A stretch of DNA of 64,000 nucleotides from Pandoraea sp. (GCF_004297875.1 NZ_SCSK01000067.1:1-64000); one strand, 5' to 3'. Numbered from the stretch's first letter, positions 35,457 to 44,189 are shown. Notes: generated by a model from the sequence alone, not told the origin. Numbers and translations are program-made.

Positions 35457-36881
35457 ATGGCCAAGACCCTCTACGACAAGCTCTGGGAGACCCACGCGGT
35501 CGCCACCGAGAAAGACGGCACAACGCTGCTCTATATTGACAGGCACCTGATCAACGAAGTCTCGAGCCCGCAGGCATTCGAAGGCCTGACGCTGGCTGGG
35601 CGCAAGCCGTGGCGCGTGGGCGCGAACCTGGCGGTGGCCGACCATAACGTGCCGACGACCGAGCGCAGCAGCGGGCATATCGAAGACCCGATTTCCCGCC
35701 TGCAGGTAGAGACCCTCGGCAGCAACGCCAAGACGTATGGTTTCACCTATTTCGACATGCTCGACAAGCGGCAGGGCATCGAACACGTGATCGGGCCGGA
35801 GCAGGGCGTGACGCTGCCGGGCATGACCGTCGTGTGCGGCGATTCGCACACGTCCACGCATGGCGCGTTCGGCTGCCTGGCGCATGGCATCGGCACCTCT
35901 GAAGTCGAGCATGTCCTGGTGACGCAGACGCTGCTCACGCGCAAGATGAAGTCGATGCTGGTGCAAGTCGATGGCCAATTGCCGATTGGCGTTAGCGCCA
36001 AGGACGTCGTGCTGGCGATTATCGGCAAGATCGGCACGGCCGGAGGCACAGGCTATGCGATCGAATTCGCCGGCTCGACGATTCGAGCGCTGTCGATGGA
36101 AGGACGCATGACGATCTGCAATATGGCGATCGAGGCGGGCGCGCGCGCCGGCATGATCGCCGTCGACGAGACCACGCTGGCGTATGTGAAAGACCGTCCG
36201 TTGGCGCCGACCGGCGCGCAGTGGGACCAGGCGGTGGAATACTGGCGCACGCTGCACTCCGACGAGGGCGCCCATTTCGACGCGGTGGTGACGCTCGATG
36301 CGACTCAAATCAAACCGCAGGTGACCTGGGGCACCTCGCCGGAAATGGTGGCGCCGGTCGACGCGCGGGTGCCCGATCCCGCGCAGGAGTCCGACCCGAT
36401 GCGCCGCGATGGCATGCGAAAGGCGCTGGCCTATATGGATCTGGCGCCCGGCACGCCGATTACCGATATTGCGATCGACAAGGTGTTTATCGGCTCGTGC
36501 ACCAATTCACGCATCGAGGATTTGCGCATCGCCGCGGCAGTCGTGCGCGGCCAGCGTGTGGCCGCCAATGTGAAGCAGGCGCTGGTGGTGCCCGGCTCGG
36601 GGCTGGTCAAGGCCCAGGCCGAGCGCGAGGGGCTCGACGAGGTATTTCGCGCGGCCGGCTTCGAGTGGCGCGAACCGGGTTGCTCGATGTGCCTGGGGAT
36701 GAACGATGACCGGCTGGCGGCCGGCGAGCGTTGCGCCTCGACCTCCAACCGCAATTTCGAAGGGCGCCAGGGAGCGGGCGGCCGCACGCACCTGGTGAGC
36801 CCGGCGATGGCCGCGGCCGCTGCCATCGCCGGGCATTTCGTCGATGTGCGTGCAATGCGCCCGGCGAACGCCGCAAGTTAA
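35457..36881 (+). CDS. leuC: 3-isopropylmalate dehydratase large subunit
   Basis: A 474-residue LeuC. The 4Fe-4S ligands are in 'IGSCTNSRIEDL' and 'GCSMCLGMNDD'. 'CGDSHTSTHGAFGCLAHGIGTSE' and 'ASTSNRNFEGRQGAGGRTHL' are diagnostic. With LeuD it isomerises 2-isopropylmalate to 3-isopropylmalate in leucine synthesis. It starts at ATG 35457 and is followed 21 bp later by leuD. leuB is not next to it, so this copy could be a second set of the enzyme or act on a related substrate. Confidence 0.95.
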   Translation: MAKTLYDKLWETHAVATEKDGTTLLYIDRHLINEVSSPQAFEGLTLAGRKPWRVGANLAVADHNVPTTERSSGHIEDPISRLQVETLGSNAKTYGFTYFDMLDKRQGIEHVIGPEQGVTLPGMTVVCGDSHTSTHGAFGCLAHGIGTSEVEHVLVTQTLLTRKMKSMLVQVDGQLPIGVSAKDVVLAIIGKIGTAGGTGYAIEFAGSTIRALSMEGRMTICNMAIEAGARAGMIAVDETTLAYVKDRPLAPTGAQWDQAVEYWRTLHSDEGAHFDAVVTLDATQIKPQVTWGTSPEMVAPVDARVPDPAQESDPMRRDGMRKALAYMDLAPGTPITDIAIDKVFIGSCTNSRIEDLRIAAAVVRGQRVAANVKQALVVPGSGLVKAQAEREGLDEVFRAAGFEWREPGCSMCLGMNDDRLAAGERCASTSNRNFEGRQGAGGRTHLVSPAMAAAAAIAGHFVDVRAMRPANAAS

Positions 36882-36902
36882 CCCCGATCCGACGGATTTT
36901 CG

Positions 36903-37550
36903 ATGAAACCTTTGACCCAACACACCGGCATCGTCGTACCGCTCGATCGTGCCAACGTCGACACCGACGTCATTATTCCGAAGCAGTTCCTCAAGTCGAT
37001 CCGGCGTACCGGGTTCGGCGTCAATCTGTTCGATGAATGGCGCTATCTCGATCACGGCGAACCGGGGCAGGATTGCTCGAAGCGGCCGGTGAATCAATCG
37101 TTCGTATTGAATCGGCCCGATCTGAAGGGCGCATCGATTCTGCTGGCGCGCGCCAACTTCGGTTGTGGCTCCTCGCGCGAGCATGCGCCCTGGGCGCTCG
37201 AGCAATATGGATTTCGGGTGCTGCTCGCGTCGAGCTTCGCCGACATCTTTTTCCACAATTGCTTCAAGAATGGCCTGTTGCCGATCGTATTGAGCGAGGC
37301 CGACATCGAGCGTCTGTTCGTGGCCGCGCATGCGGCCGGCGCACTGCGCCTTGAAGTCGACCTGCAGCAGCAGACTGTCAGGACGCTCGACGGAGCCATC
37401 GAGATAGGGTTCGATGTCGATCCGTTTCGCAAGGAGTGCCTGCTCAACGGGTTTGACGATATCGCGTTGACCTTGCGTCAGACCGAAGCCATTCGTGGCT
37501 TCGAGCAACAGCACATGGCGCGATTCCCGTGGTTGGCCAACGCAGTCTGA
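36903..37550 (+). CDS. leuD: 3-isopropylmalate dehydratase small subunit
   Basis: A 215-residue LeuD swivel subunit. It has 'PLDRANVDTDVIIPKQFLKSI' near the N-terminus, the family signature 'NFGCGSSREHAPWAL' (about 84-98) and 'SSFADIFFHNCFKNGLLP'. It forms the active site with LeuC. It lies 21 bp after leuC, so the two form an operon. The next gene is on the opposite strand and leuB does not follow. Confidence 0.95.
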   Translation: MKPLTQHTGIVVPLDRANVDTDVIIPKQFLKSIRRTGFGVNLFDEWRYLDHGEPGQDCSKRPVNQSFVLNRPDLKGASILLARANFGCGSSREHAPWALEQYGFRVLLASSFADIFFHNCFKNGLLPIVLSEADIERLFVAAHAAGALRLEVDLQQQTVRTLDGAIEIGFDVDPFRKECLLNGFDDIALTLRQTEAIRGFEQQHMARFPWLANAV

Positions 37551-37610
37551 CGGGCGCCTGACGGTGATTCGACGCGGCGGCGCCACATTGCACGCCGCCG
37601 AAGGACCCGC

Positions 37611-39167
37611 TCAGCTGGCCGGGTTGTCGTCGTCCGCCGGCACCGGCGCGCCGACGCCGGCCGTACCGATAATGCTGATCCGGAAGGTTGGGGTGGCCGC
37701 GAGCGAGCGTAGCGCCGGATCTTCCGGAATATGAAGCAGCAGCGGCGTGATCACCGAGCCGCCAATGACGGCTCGCCGGCTATTGTCGGCCGGGCTGAGT
37801 CCCCAGATGTCCTGATAGACGAGCGGCACGAGGTGCTGTCCGTGCCGGACATTGCCCAAATACAGCATGACGTGGCCGCCGATATAGATCAGGGTGCGCA
37901 TCGGTTTGCCATTTCGCATCAAAAATGCCAGACGCTGGGCCGGCGAGTCGCCTGACAGATCGGTCATGTCGCCGGCGCTCATCTGCGATGACGAATGGCG
38001 CGGCAGCCACACGCCGAACGCCGCGAAAATGCTTTGCAGTTCCGACGAGCAATCGTTGTACAGGCCGGTATTGCCCCACCCGTAAGGCCGGCCGATCAGC
38101 GCCTTGAGCAGCGTCGCGAGGTGTCGGGGCGTGGCGCGCCACGGCATCGGGACGATTTGCGCATCACCCAGCAGCGCGGTATGGATAACCGCGCGGCCGT
38201 CTATGTCACGTACCGGCACCATGACGGTGCGCTGGCCGGGCGCGGGGCCGGACAGCAACGGCAGCAGCGTGCCGGCGGGCGCGTCGAAACGGAACATGCC
38301 CTGTGTGTCGCGTACCGGCGCGGAAGCCGCGATCACAGCGCCCAGCGCTTGCCGGGCCGCCGTGCGCCAGGCGCCGGCGAAAGCGTCGTCCACCGCAGCC
38401 ACTCCACGGCTGCGCACCCAGCCCTGCACGTCGGGCGTCTGCACATAATCCCAGCCGCCGTCGAGGCTGCTGCCGAGCACATAGAGGGGGGTGCCGGGGC
38501 GAATCGCCGATATCTGCAGGTTGTCGAAGGGATAGCCCTCGCCGGCCAGGTGCCTGCTGTAGAACGATGGGTCCATGGTCGGCAGTTCACGCACCAGCAA
38601 ATTGCCGGTGGCGATGGCCCTGCGCCCCGGCTGGAAGCTTGGCGCATCCCCGAATTGCCCGACATCCATGTTGTGGGCGATCGCATCGATCCATGCCTTG
38701 GTGTGCGGCCGGAAGTTCTGCCCGTAGCCGATGTGGCGTCCCGCTTGCCTGGTATTGTCGAAACGCTCGATGCGGCGGCGCTGCAGGGCGACGACGTCGC
38801 TGCCGTCCTGGCGGTAGACGCGGGCATCCACATAAGCGGAATTCCATGGCGACGGGTCGTTGGTGGCTGTGCCGAAATAGCGCGCGTAGAGCGCGAGCAA
38901 ATGCGCCTGCTGGTCTGCCGCGCTGAGGAAGGGTTGGTCGTAATCCGGGCTGTCCGGCGCAATCCAGCGATCGACGTTTTGATCGTAGCCGGTCATTGGA
39001 AAAAGGCTGACGCGGTCGATCGCTGCCGACGCGGGGGCGGAGACCGGCGCGCTCGCGCAGCCGGCCAGCGCCAGGCATCCGGCAATGGCCAGTGCGTGCC
39101 AAGCATGAACCACGCGCGCAGCGACACAGTGGCGAGGGCGAGCTGAAGAGCGGGCTGGGACAGTCAT
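37611..39167 (-). CDS. SH3-domain NlpC/P60 (C40) cell-wall peptidase lipoprotein
   Basis: A 518-residue predicted lipoprotein. The signal peptide carries the lipobox 'LALAGC' (Cys near residue 38). A central SH3-like part follows (about 200-350, 'GTPLYVLGSSLDGGWDYVQTPDVQGWV'). The C-terminal NlpC/P60 domain has catalytic Cys in 'GLYNDCSSELQ' and His in 'IYIGGHVMLYLG'. The fold resembles YkfC-type gamma-D-glutamyl-diamino-acid endopeptidases used in peptidoglycan turnover or recycling. ATG 39167 is set by the signal peptide. The frame remains open to 39863, but that part would overlap the nitroreductase gene. Confidence 0.88.
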   Translation of the reverse strand: MTVPARSSARPRHCVAARVVHAWHALAIAGCLALAGCASAPVSAPASAAIDRVSLFPMTGYDQNVDRWIAPDSPDYDQPFLSAADQQAHLLALYARYFGTATNDPSPWNSAYVDARVYRQDGSDVVALQRRRIERFDNTRQAGRHIGYGQNFRPHTKAWIDAIAHNMDVGQFGDAPSFQPGRRAIATGNLLVRELPTMDPSFYSRHLAGEGYPFDNLQISAIRPGTPLYVLGSSLDGGWDYVQTPDVQGWVRSRGVAAVDDAFAGAWRTAARQALGAVIAASAPVRDTQGMFRFDAPAGTLLPLLSGPAPGQRTVMVPVRDIDGRAVIHTALLGDAQIVPMPWRATPRHLATLLKALIGRPYGWGNTGLYNDCSSELQSIFAAFGVWLPRHSSSQMSAGDMTDLSGDSPAQRLAFLMRNGKPMRTLIYIGGHVMLYLGNVRHGQHLVPLVYQDIWGLSPADNSRRAVIGGSVITPLLLHIPEDPALRSLAATPTFRISIIGTAGVGAPVPADDDNPAS

Positions 39168-39267
39168 GGGCAAGGGATTCGCTGGCGGATATATGGGCTG
39201 TGATGATACGACGATTTGCCGTAAAGCAATGCACCGCTCGGACGACTCGGAAGACTCTGTATCCGGC

Positions 39268-39281
39268 TTGATCCTGGTCAA
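39268..39281 (+). promoter_or_regulatory. FNR/ANR-like box upstream of the nitroreductase
   Basis: TTGATCCTGGTCAA matches the FNR-family palindrome TTGAT-N4-ATCAA at 9 of 10 positions. It lies 124 bp before the nitroreductase start and 101 bp from the divergent lipoprotein start. An FNR gene is present in the window (59409-60164). One match by eye is weak evidence. Confidence 0.4.
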
Positions 39282-39404
39282 AACCCTTGATCGGCCGCGT
39301 GGCAGGCTTGTCGGCATGCCGCGATGCGTTCGGCACAGGGGTTGGACGCGCGATCCGGCATGGCATCGTGCCAAGCCATCGAGGCAGGTCTTCGGGAGAT
39401 TGAG

Positions 39405-40052
39405 ATGACGACTTCGCAATTGTTGCGCTACGAACCGGCGGTACCGGCTCCGGCGCTGTTGACCCAGAGCGCGTTGACGGAAATCGTGCTGCCTCAGCCA
39501 GTGCTGGGCACTGGGCCCGCGCTCACGAGCGCACTGGCATCGCGCCGCAGCGTGCGGGATTTCACCGCGCAGGCGCTCACGCAACAGCAACTGGGCGAGT
39601 TGTTGTGGGCAGCCGACGGCGTGAATCGTGCGGCCGGCGGCGGTCGTACGGCGCCGTCGCCGCATGGCGTGCAAGAGATCGATATCTATGCGGCGCTGCC
39701 CGATGGTGTCTACCGCTACGAGCCGGGTACGCACAGCCTGAAGCTCAAGCGTGCCGTGGATGCGCGCAATCTGACCGGTTATCAGGATTTTGTCGGGCGT
39801 GCGCCGCTCGATTTGGTGTATGTGGTCAATTATGGGCGTCTGCTGGAGATGCCCGCGCAACAACGCGACATATTTTCCGCGGCGACCGCCGGCGCGATTG
39901 CGCAGAACGTTTATCTTTACTGCGCCTCGGCTGGCCTGGGCGCGGTAGTGCGCGGCTGGCTCAATCGGCGCAATTTGGCCGAGGCCATTGGCTTGAACGA
40001 AGACGAAGTGCCGATCCTGGCGCAGACTGTCGGCGTGCCGGCCAACCCGTAA
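39405..40052 (+). CDS. nitroreductase family protein
   Basis: A 215-residue FMN-dependent nitroreductase-fold protein of the SagB-like/thiazole oxidase group. It has 'ALASRRSVRDFTAQALTQQQLGELLWAADG' (about 44-73), 'RTAPSPHGVQ' (80-89) and 'AGAIAQNVYLYCASAGLGAVV' (about 162-182). Such proteins reduce nitro groups or quinones with NAD(P)H, or act as flavin oxidases. The substrate is unknown. ATG 39405 has a GGGAG site. A possible FNR-type box lies upstream. It is convergent with the BON-domain gene. Confidence 0.9.
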   Translation: MTTSQLLRYEPAVPAPALLTQSALTEIVLPQPVLGTGPALTSALASRRSVRDFTAQALTQQQLGELLWAADGVNRAAGGGRTAPSPHGVQEIDIYAALPDGVYRYEPGTHSLKLKRAVDARNLTGYQDFVGRAPLDLVYVVNYGRLLEMPAQQRDIFSAATAGAIAQNVYLYCASAGLGAVVRGWLNRRNLAEAIGLNEDEVPILAQTVGVPANP

Positions 40053-40104
40053 GACATGATGTCTGGCGTGCCCGGCGCCATGCCGGGCGCGCGCTGGCGG
40101 CTTG

Positions 40105-40377
40105 CTACCTTACCAGCAGTTCGTCGATCACAGTCTGTACGCCAGGCGAGGACCATGCGGCGTCAAATGCCGCCGCTTTCTCGGCGCTCGAGTCGACCTC
40201 GCCGCGCAATGTCACGGTGCCGTCGCGCATGCTGACCTGGATGTATTGCGACTCGAGCCGCGTGTATAGCTGCAGCGCCGCCTCGATTTTTCTGCCGATT
40301 TCAACGGCCGGCGAATGGCCGAATGCCTCGTCGTGATCCGCTCCCGCGTTCTGTTTCTGCTGCATGTCCGTCTTCAT
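40105..40377 (-). CDS. BON-domain protein
   Basis: A 90-residue protein with a single BON domain in the C-terminal 65 residues ('IEAALQLYTRLESQYIQVSMRDGTVTLRGEVDSSAEKAAA'). BON domains bind phospholipid or peptidoglycan and are seen in OsmY-like stress proteins. There is no signal peptide, so this protein is probably cytoplasmic or only part of a complex. ATG 40377 starts it; the second Met (residue 5) is an alternative. Confidence 0.82.
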   Translation of the reverse strand: MKTDMQQKQNAGADHDEAFGHSPAVEIGRKIEAALQLYTRLESQYIQVSMRDGTVTLRGEVDSSAEKAAAFDAAWSSPGVQTVIDELLVR

Positions 40378-40579
40378 TGCTGCTCTCCAGATTGCCTCGA
40401 TCGTTTCGCCACGTCCGATGCGTTAAGGATGGAGACGAAACTTTTTTAAGCATATGTCGACGCACTTTCTCGATATTGATCTGGGTCATGACCTGCCGGC
40501 GGCCGTGTCATCGGGCGCCCGCCTGCTGGCGCAACGGCCGGCCGCCACCGGGGCGGCGGGCAATCGTGGCAATTGTTGG

Positions 40580-40613
40580 CTGTCATCCTAATGTCATATT
40601 TTGAACCTACGAT
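40580..40613 (+). promoter_or_regulatory. Pho box and -10 element of the pst operon
   Basis: CTGTCAT (40580-40586) and ATGTCAT (40591-40597) are 7 bp direct repeats separated by 4 bp, the layout of a PhoB site. TACGAT (40608-40613) lies 10 bp downstream as a -10 hexamer, the geometry of PhoB-activated promoters that lack a -35. A leader of about 150 nt to pstS follows. No gene lies in the 392 bp gap from 40378 to 40769. Confidence 0.8.
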
Positions 40614-40769
40614 CTAGCGCTCATAAGGACGCCGCACCCGCTGGCGGCCGGACGCCGGGAGATGGGGAACGTCACGGTGTCGAGATCGGTAAATGGCAAG
40701 TAGTTGTATGGACATCGAGTACGCGCAGCGATTCGATTTTTAATAAGCATTTAAACCGCGGAGAGACCC

Positions 40770-41849
40770 ATGTCAGTTCGACATCGCCGTAATCACCTGA
40801 AGCACATTTTCGCTATCGCAAGTTTCGCAGTGGTCGGCGTTCTGCCGATCGCCGCCAATGCAGCGCCGCAAACCAATCTTCTGGAAACCGGCTCGACCCT
40901 GCTGTACCCGCTGTTCAATCTGTGGGTGCCGGCCTTTGCCAAGGCCAACCCGGATGTCAAGATCACCACGCAAGGCACGGGCAGCGGCACGGGCATCGCA
41001 GAGGCGATCTCCGGCGTGGCGCAGATCGGCGCTTCGGATGCTTATATGAGCGACGCGCAGATCAAGCAAAATCCCAGCATTCTCAATATTCCGCTGGCGA
41101 TTTCGGCGCAAACGATCAATTACAACATCCCGAACCTGAACAAGAAGCCGCTCAAGCTCGACGGCCCGGTGCTCGCCGGCATCTATGATGGTTCGATCAA
41201 GACCTGGAACGATCCGCGCATCAAGGCGCTGAACCCGGGCGTTGCGCTGCCGGACCACGCCATTGTGCCGATTCACCGCACGGACGGCAGCGGCGATACG
41301 TTCATTTTCAGCCAGTACCTGTCGTTCTCCACGCCGACGTGGAACAAGAGCGTGGGCTACGGCACGACCATCAGCTGGCCCGCGGTGCAGGGCGGCGTGG
41401 GCGCGAACGGCAACCCCGGCATGGTTCAGGCCAGCCAGCAAACGCCGTATTCGATCGCCTACATCGGCGTGAGCTTTCATAACGAGATTCAAAAGGCCGG
41501 CCTCGGCACGGCACTGCTGAAAAATCGTGCCGGCAATTTCGTGCTGCCCACGCCCAAGACCGTCAATGCGGCGGCCAGCCAGCTGACGGCCAAGACGCCG
41601 GCCGACGAGCGCATCAGCCTGGTGTTCGCGCCGGGTGCGAATTCGTATCCGATCATCAACTACGAATACGCGATCGTCAACGCAAAGCAAGCCAATCCGG
41701 AAACGGCCAAGGCCGTGCGCGATCTGCTGAACTGGGCGGTGAGCCCGACCGGGGGCAGCGCGGCATCCTTCCTGGATCAAGTGAGATTCGTGGCGCTGCC
41801 GGCGAAGATCGTCGAGCTGAGCAAAGCGCAGATCGCCAAGATTCAGTAA
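40770..41849 (+). CDS. pstS: phosphate ABC transporter substrate-binding protein PstS
   Basis: A 359-residue periplasmic protein with a signal peptide (1-31, ending 'ANA'). It has the phosphate-binding pattern 'LLETGSTLLYPLFNLWVPAF' followed by 'TQGTGSGTGIAEAISG', and 'HRTDGSGDTFIFSQYLS'. It captures inorganic phosphate for the PstCA permease. ATG 40770 has GGAGAG upstream, and a Pho box lies about 170 bp away. It is the first gene of a pstSCA operon. A 14 bp hairpin separates it from pstC. Confidence 0.96.
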   Translation: MSVRHRRNHLKHIFAIASFAVVGVLPIAANAAPQTNLLETGSTLLYPLFNLWVPAFAKANPDVKITTQGTGSGTGIAEAISGVAQIGASDAYMSDAQIKQNPSILNIPLAISAQTINYNIPNLNKKPLKLDGPVLAGIYDGSIKTWNDPRIKALNPGVALPDHAIVPIHRTDGSGDTFIFSQYLSFSTPTWNKSVGYGTTISWPAVQGGVGANGNPGMVQASQQTPYSIAYIGVSFHNEIQKAGLGTALLKNRAGNFVLPTPKTVNAAASQLTAKTPADERISLVFAPGANSYPIINYEYAIVNAKQANPETAKAVRDLLNWAVSPTGGSAASFLDQVRFVALPAKIVELSKAQIAKIQ

Positions 41850-41870
41850 TGCGGCGGTAACGTTTGACGA

Positions 41871-41903
41871 GCTGCGCCTCATCGCTGGCCGATGAGGCGC
41901 AGC
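41871..41903 (+). other. 14 bp hairpin between pstS and pstC
   Basis: GCTGCGCCTCATCG (41871-41884) pairs perfectly with CGATGAGGCGCAGC (41890-41903), loop CTGGC. There is no T-run, so it is more likely an mRNA 3'-stabilising stem or weak attenuator, which would raise PstS over the membrane subunits. Confidence 0.7.
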
Positions 41904-41947
41904 AGCCTGAATCGAAGTCGAGACGCAGTTAAAAAGTCATTACTACT

Positions 41948-42907
41948 ATGCGATCGTTTCGTTTGAGTCTGCAGGTTGTCACCGGTGTCATTCCGCTGCT
42001 GCTGCTGGCGATATTTGTTTTTTTGACGGCCTATTCTTGGCCGGCTATCCGTTTCAATGGCCTGGGATTCCTGTTTTCGAAAACGTGGAGTCTTGGCAAC
42101 CTGTATGCCGATCCGATCGCTCAGGACGGCTACCAGGTGGCCGTGGGCGCGCACTATGGCATATGGGTGTTCGTGGTCGGCACCTTGGCCAGCTCGGCGA
42201 TCGCCCTGTTGCTTGCCGTGCCGATCGGCATGGGGGTTGCATTCTTTCTCAGCGAGTATTCGCGCGGCCGGGTGCGCGCGGCGCTATCGCAATTGGTCGA
42301 ACTGCTCGCCATGGTGCCCAGCGTAGTCTACGGCCTGTGGGGCCTGGAGGTGCTCGCGCCGCTGGTGCTCAAGCATATCGCGCCGGCGCTGGCCGGCCTG
42401 TTGCACTTCATTCCTTTCTTTTCCGGGACCGCCACCAGCGGCTACGGATTGCTCACCGCCGGCCTGGTGCTCGCGTTGATGGTCGTGCCGGTGATATCGA
42501 GCACGCTGGTGGAATCCATGCAGCGCGTCCCGCGCGAGCTGCGTGAATCGTGCTTCGCGCTGGGCGCCACGCGCGCCGAGATGATCGGCAAGATCCTGTT
42601 GCCCGCCGTGCGCATTCCGTTGATCGGCTCGGTGATCCTGGCGCTCGGCCGCGCGCTGGGCGAGACCATGGCCGTGCTGATGGTCAGTGGCGGCGCACTG
42701 AATTATTTGCCTCACACGCTCTATAGCCCGATTACCAGCATGGCGGCCTTCATCGCATCCCAGCTCGACAGCGCGCTGCAGGATCCCAGCGGGATGGCTG
42801 TGCGTTCGCTTGCGGAAATCGCCTTGGTACTGCTCATTATTGCGGTTATCGTCAATGTCATCGCCCGCCTACTCACGTCTCAAGTCCGCCTGGCCGACCG
42901 TGCCTGA
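41948..42907 (+). CDS. pstC: phosphate ABC transporter permease PstC
   Basis: A 319-residue permease with six predicted helices. The ABC-permease EAA loop appears as 'RVPRELRESCFALGATRAEMIGKILLPAVRIPLIGS', and 'ELLAMVPSVVYGLWGLEVLAP' is typical of PstC. With PstA it forms the membrane channel for phosphate import. ATG 41948 starts it, with no obvious ribosome site. Its 3' end overlaps the start of pstA. Confidence 0.95.
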   Translation: MRSFRLSLQVVTGVIPLLLLAIFVFLTAYSWPAIRFNGLGFLFSKTWSLGNLYADPIAQDGYQVAVGAHYGIWVFVVGTLASSAIALLLAVPIGMGVAFFLSEYSRGRVRAALSQLVELLAMVPSVVYGLWGLEVLAPLVLKHIAPALAGLLHFIPFFSGTATSGYGLLTAGLVLALMVVPVISSTLVESMQRVPRELRESCFALGATRAEMIGKILLPAVRIPLIGSVILALGRALGETMAVLMVSGGALNYLPHTLYSPITSMAAFIASQLDSALQDPSGMAVRSLAEIALVLLIIAVIVNVIARLLTSQVRLADRA

Positions 42908-43754
42908 AGAGCGCCGCGCGCTGCAGCGCAAGCGCGCCATCGTCAACGGCGTTTTCGCCGTATTCTGCGCGATGGCGTTCGTGCTGGTCGTGGTGCCGTT
43001 GGCCGATATTCTGTGGACGGTCTTCGAGCGCGGCTTCAACGCCTTGTCGTGGAGTCTGTTCACGCAGGTGACCAACGGCATCAGCGGCGGCCTGCTCAAC
43101 GCCATCGAGGGCACTCTGGTGCTCAGCGGTGGGGCGATCCTGTTTGCCGCGCCCATCGGGGTTGCCGCCGGCATTTATCTGGCCGAATACGGTCAGGGTC
43201 CATGGGGCAAGACCGCCCGATTCCTGGCCGACGTGCTGGTGGGCGTGCCATCCATCGTGCTGGGTTACTTCAGTTACGTGACGCTGGTGATCGGCCTCGG
43301 GTGGCAGTTCTCGGCGCTGGCCGGGGCGATCACGCTGGCGGTGCTGATCGTGCCCTACGTCACGCGGTTTACCGAGCTGGCCATGCGCCAGAACCCGTCC
43401 AGTTTGCGCGAGGCCGCTTACGCGTTGGGCTGCAAGGAGCACCAGGTCGTGTTTCGCGTGTTGCTGCCGGCTGCCCGCTCGGCCGTGGTGACCGGCATTC
43501 TGCTTTCACTCGCGATTTCGGTAGGTGAGACTGCGCCGTTGATTTATACGGCAGGCTGGTCCAATTATGTATGGAATGGCCAGTTGACGCACGAGCCGAT
43601 CGGCTATCTGACTTATGTGATCTGGAGCTTCATCAACCAGCCTTTTGCCTCGGCGCACGCGCTGGCCTATGCCGCTGCCTTCCTGGTGATTGCGATGGTG
43701 CTGGCGATCAACGTCGCGGCGCGCATTCTCATGCGCGTGCGCACAGGGCAGTGA
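42855..43754 (+). CDS. pstA: phosphate ABC transporter permease PstA
   Basis: A 299-residue permease with six helices. It shows 'LADVLVGVPSIVLGYFSYV', and the EAA loop is 'RQNPSSLREAAYALGCKEHQVVFRVLLPAARSAV'. The start could be ATG 42855 (overlapping pstC by 53 bp) or GTG 42900 (overlapping by 8 bp). Neither has a clear ribosome site. In most relatives pstB, the ATPase, follows at once. Here the gene is followed by a tRNA-Leu repeat region and no ATPase gene is present in the window. Confidence 0.92.
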   Translation: MSSPAYSRLKSAWPTVPEERRALQRKRAIVNGVFAVFCAMAFVLVVVPLADILWTVFERGFNALSWSLFTQVTNGISGGLLNAIEGTLVLSGGAILFAAPIGVAAGIYLAEYGQGPWGKTARFLADVLVGVPSIVLGYFSYVTLVIGLGWQFSALAGAITLAVLIVPYVTRFTELAMRQNPSSLREAAYALGCKEHQVVFRVLLPAARSAVVTGILLSLAISVGETAPLIYTAGWSNYVWNGQLTHEPIGYLTYVIWSFINQPFASAHALAYAAAFLVIAMVLAINVAARILMRVRTGQ

Positions 43755-43819
43755 TGGCGTTCCAGGTCGCTGGAAGCCGCGCCTCATTGCCGCCGCGCTG
43801 CATGCGGTGCTCCTCGAAC

Positions 43820-43918
43820 CCTCGCGCAAAGTGCATTGGCACTTTGCTTCCTGGGTCCGAAAAATGAAAAAGGCTTGCTTGCGCAAGCCTTTGTATTTGG
43901 TGCCCAGGAGAGGACTCG
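43820..43918 (-). repeat. 99 bp direct repeat, copy A: orphan tRNA-Leu 3' end plus terminator
   Basis: Identical over 99 bp to 43970-44068, exactly 150 bp away. On the minus strand it holds the last 21 nt of tRNA-Leu with CCA (43918-43898), the terminator stem (43865-43892) and a 9 bp hairpin, GCAAAGTGC-ATTG-GCACTTTGC. The 5' part of the tRNA is missing, so this copy is a remnant. Weaker similarity continues about 20 bp further left. Confidence 0.9.
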
Positions 43919-43969
43919 GTCACACGGGCGCGACCCCGGCGCCGCTTTGCATGCGGCCGCCTTTCGAGT

Positions 43970-44047
43970 CCTCGCGCAAAGTGCATTGGCACTTTGCTTC
44001 CTGGGTCCGAAAAATGAAAAAGGCTTGCTTGCGCAAGCCTTTGTATT

Positions 44048-44068
<21 letters not shown>
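43970..44068 (-). repeat. 99 bp direct repeat, copy B: 3' end and terminator of intact tRNA-Leu
   Basis: The second copy of the repeat at 43820-43918. Its right end lies inside the functional tRNA-Leu gene. It carries that gene's T-arm/acceptor 3' half, CCA, terminator (44015-44042) and the downstream 9 bp hairpin. Confidence 0.9.
44015..44042 (-). terminator. Rho-independent terminator of tRNA-Leu
   Basis: A 10 bp perfect stem AAAGGCTTGC/GCAAGCCTTT (44019-44028 with 44033-44042), followed on the minus strand by a T-rich run. It lies six bases after the tRNA CCA end. Confidence 0.85.
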
Positions 44069-44132
<64 letters not shown>

Positions 44133-44161
44133 AGGTGTCTTCGTTTTGGCGAAGAAGCGCT

Positions 44162-44189
44162 ATTTTAAGGTTTCTGATAGCCTTGTCAA
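44162..44189 (-). promoter_or_regulatory. sigma-70 promoter of tRNA-Leu
   Basis: Minus strand TTGACA (44189-44184), a 16 nt spacer, then TAAAAT (44167-44162). A start near 44155 leaves a short leader containing the hairpin CTTCG-CCAAAA-CGAAG (44154-44139) before the tRNA. Confidence 0.85.

Noticed and set aside
39168..39863. Upstream extension of the lipoprotein peptidase frame to give 750 residues
   Set aside because: It overlaps the nitroreductase gene on the other strand and would bury the signal peptide and lipobox inside the protein.
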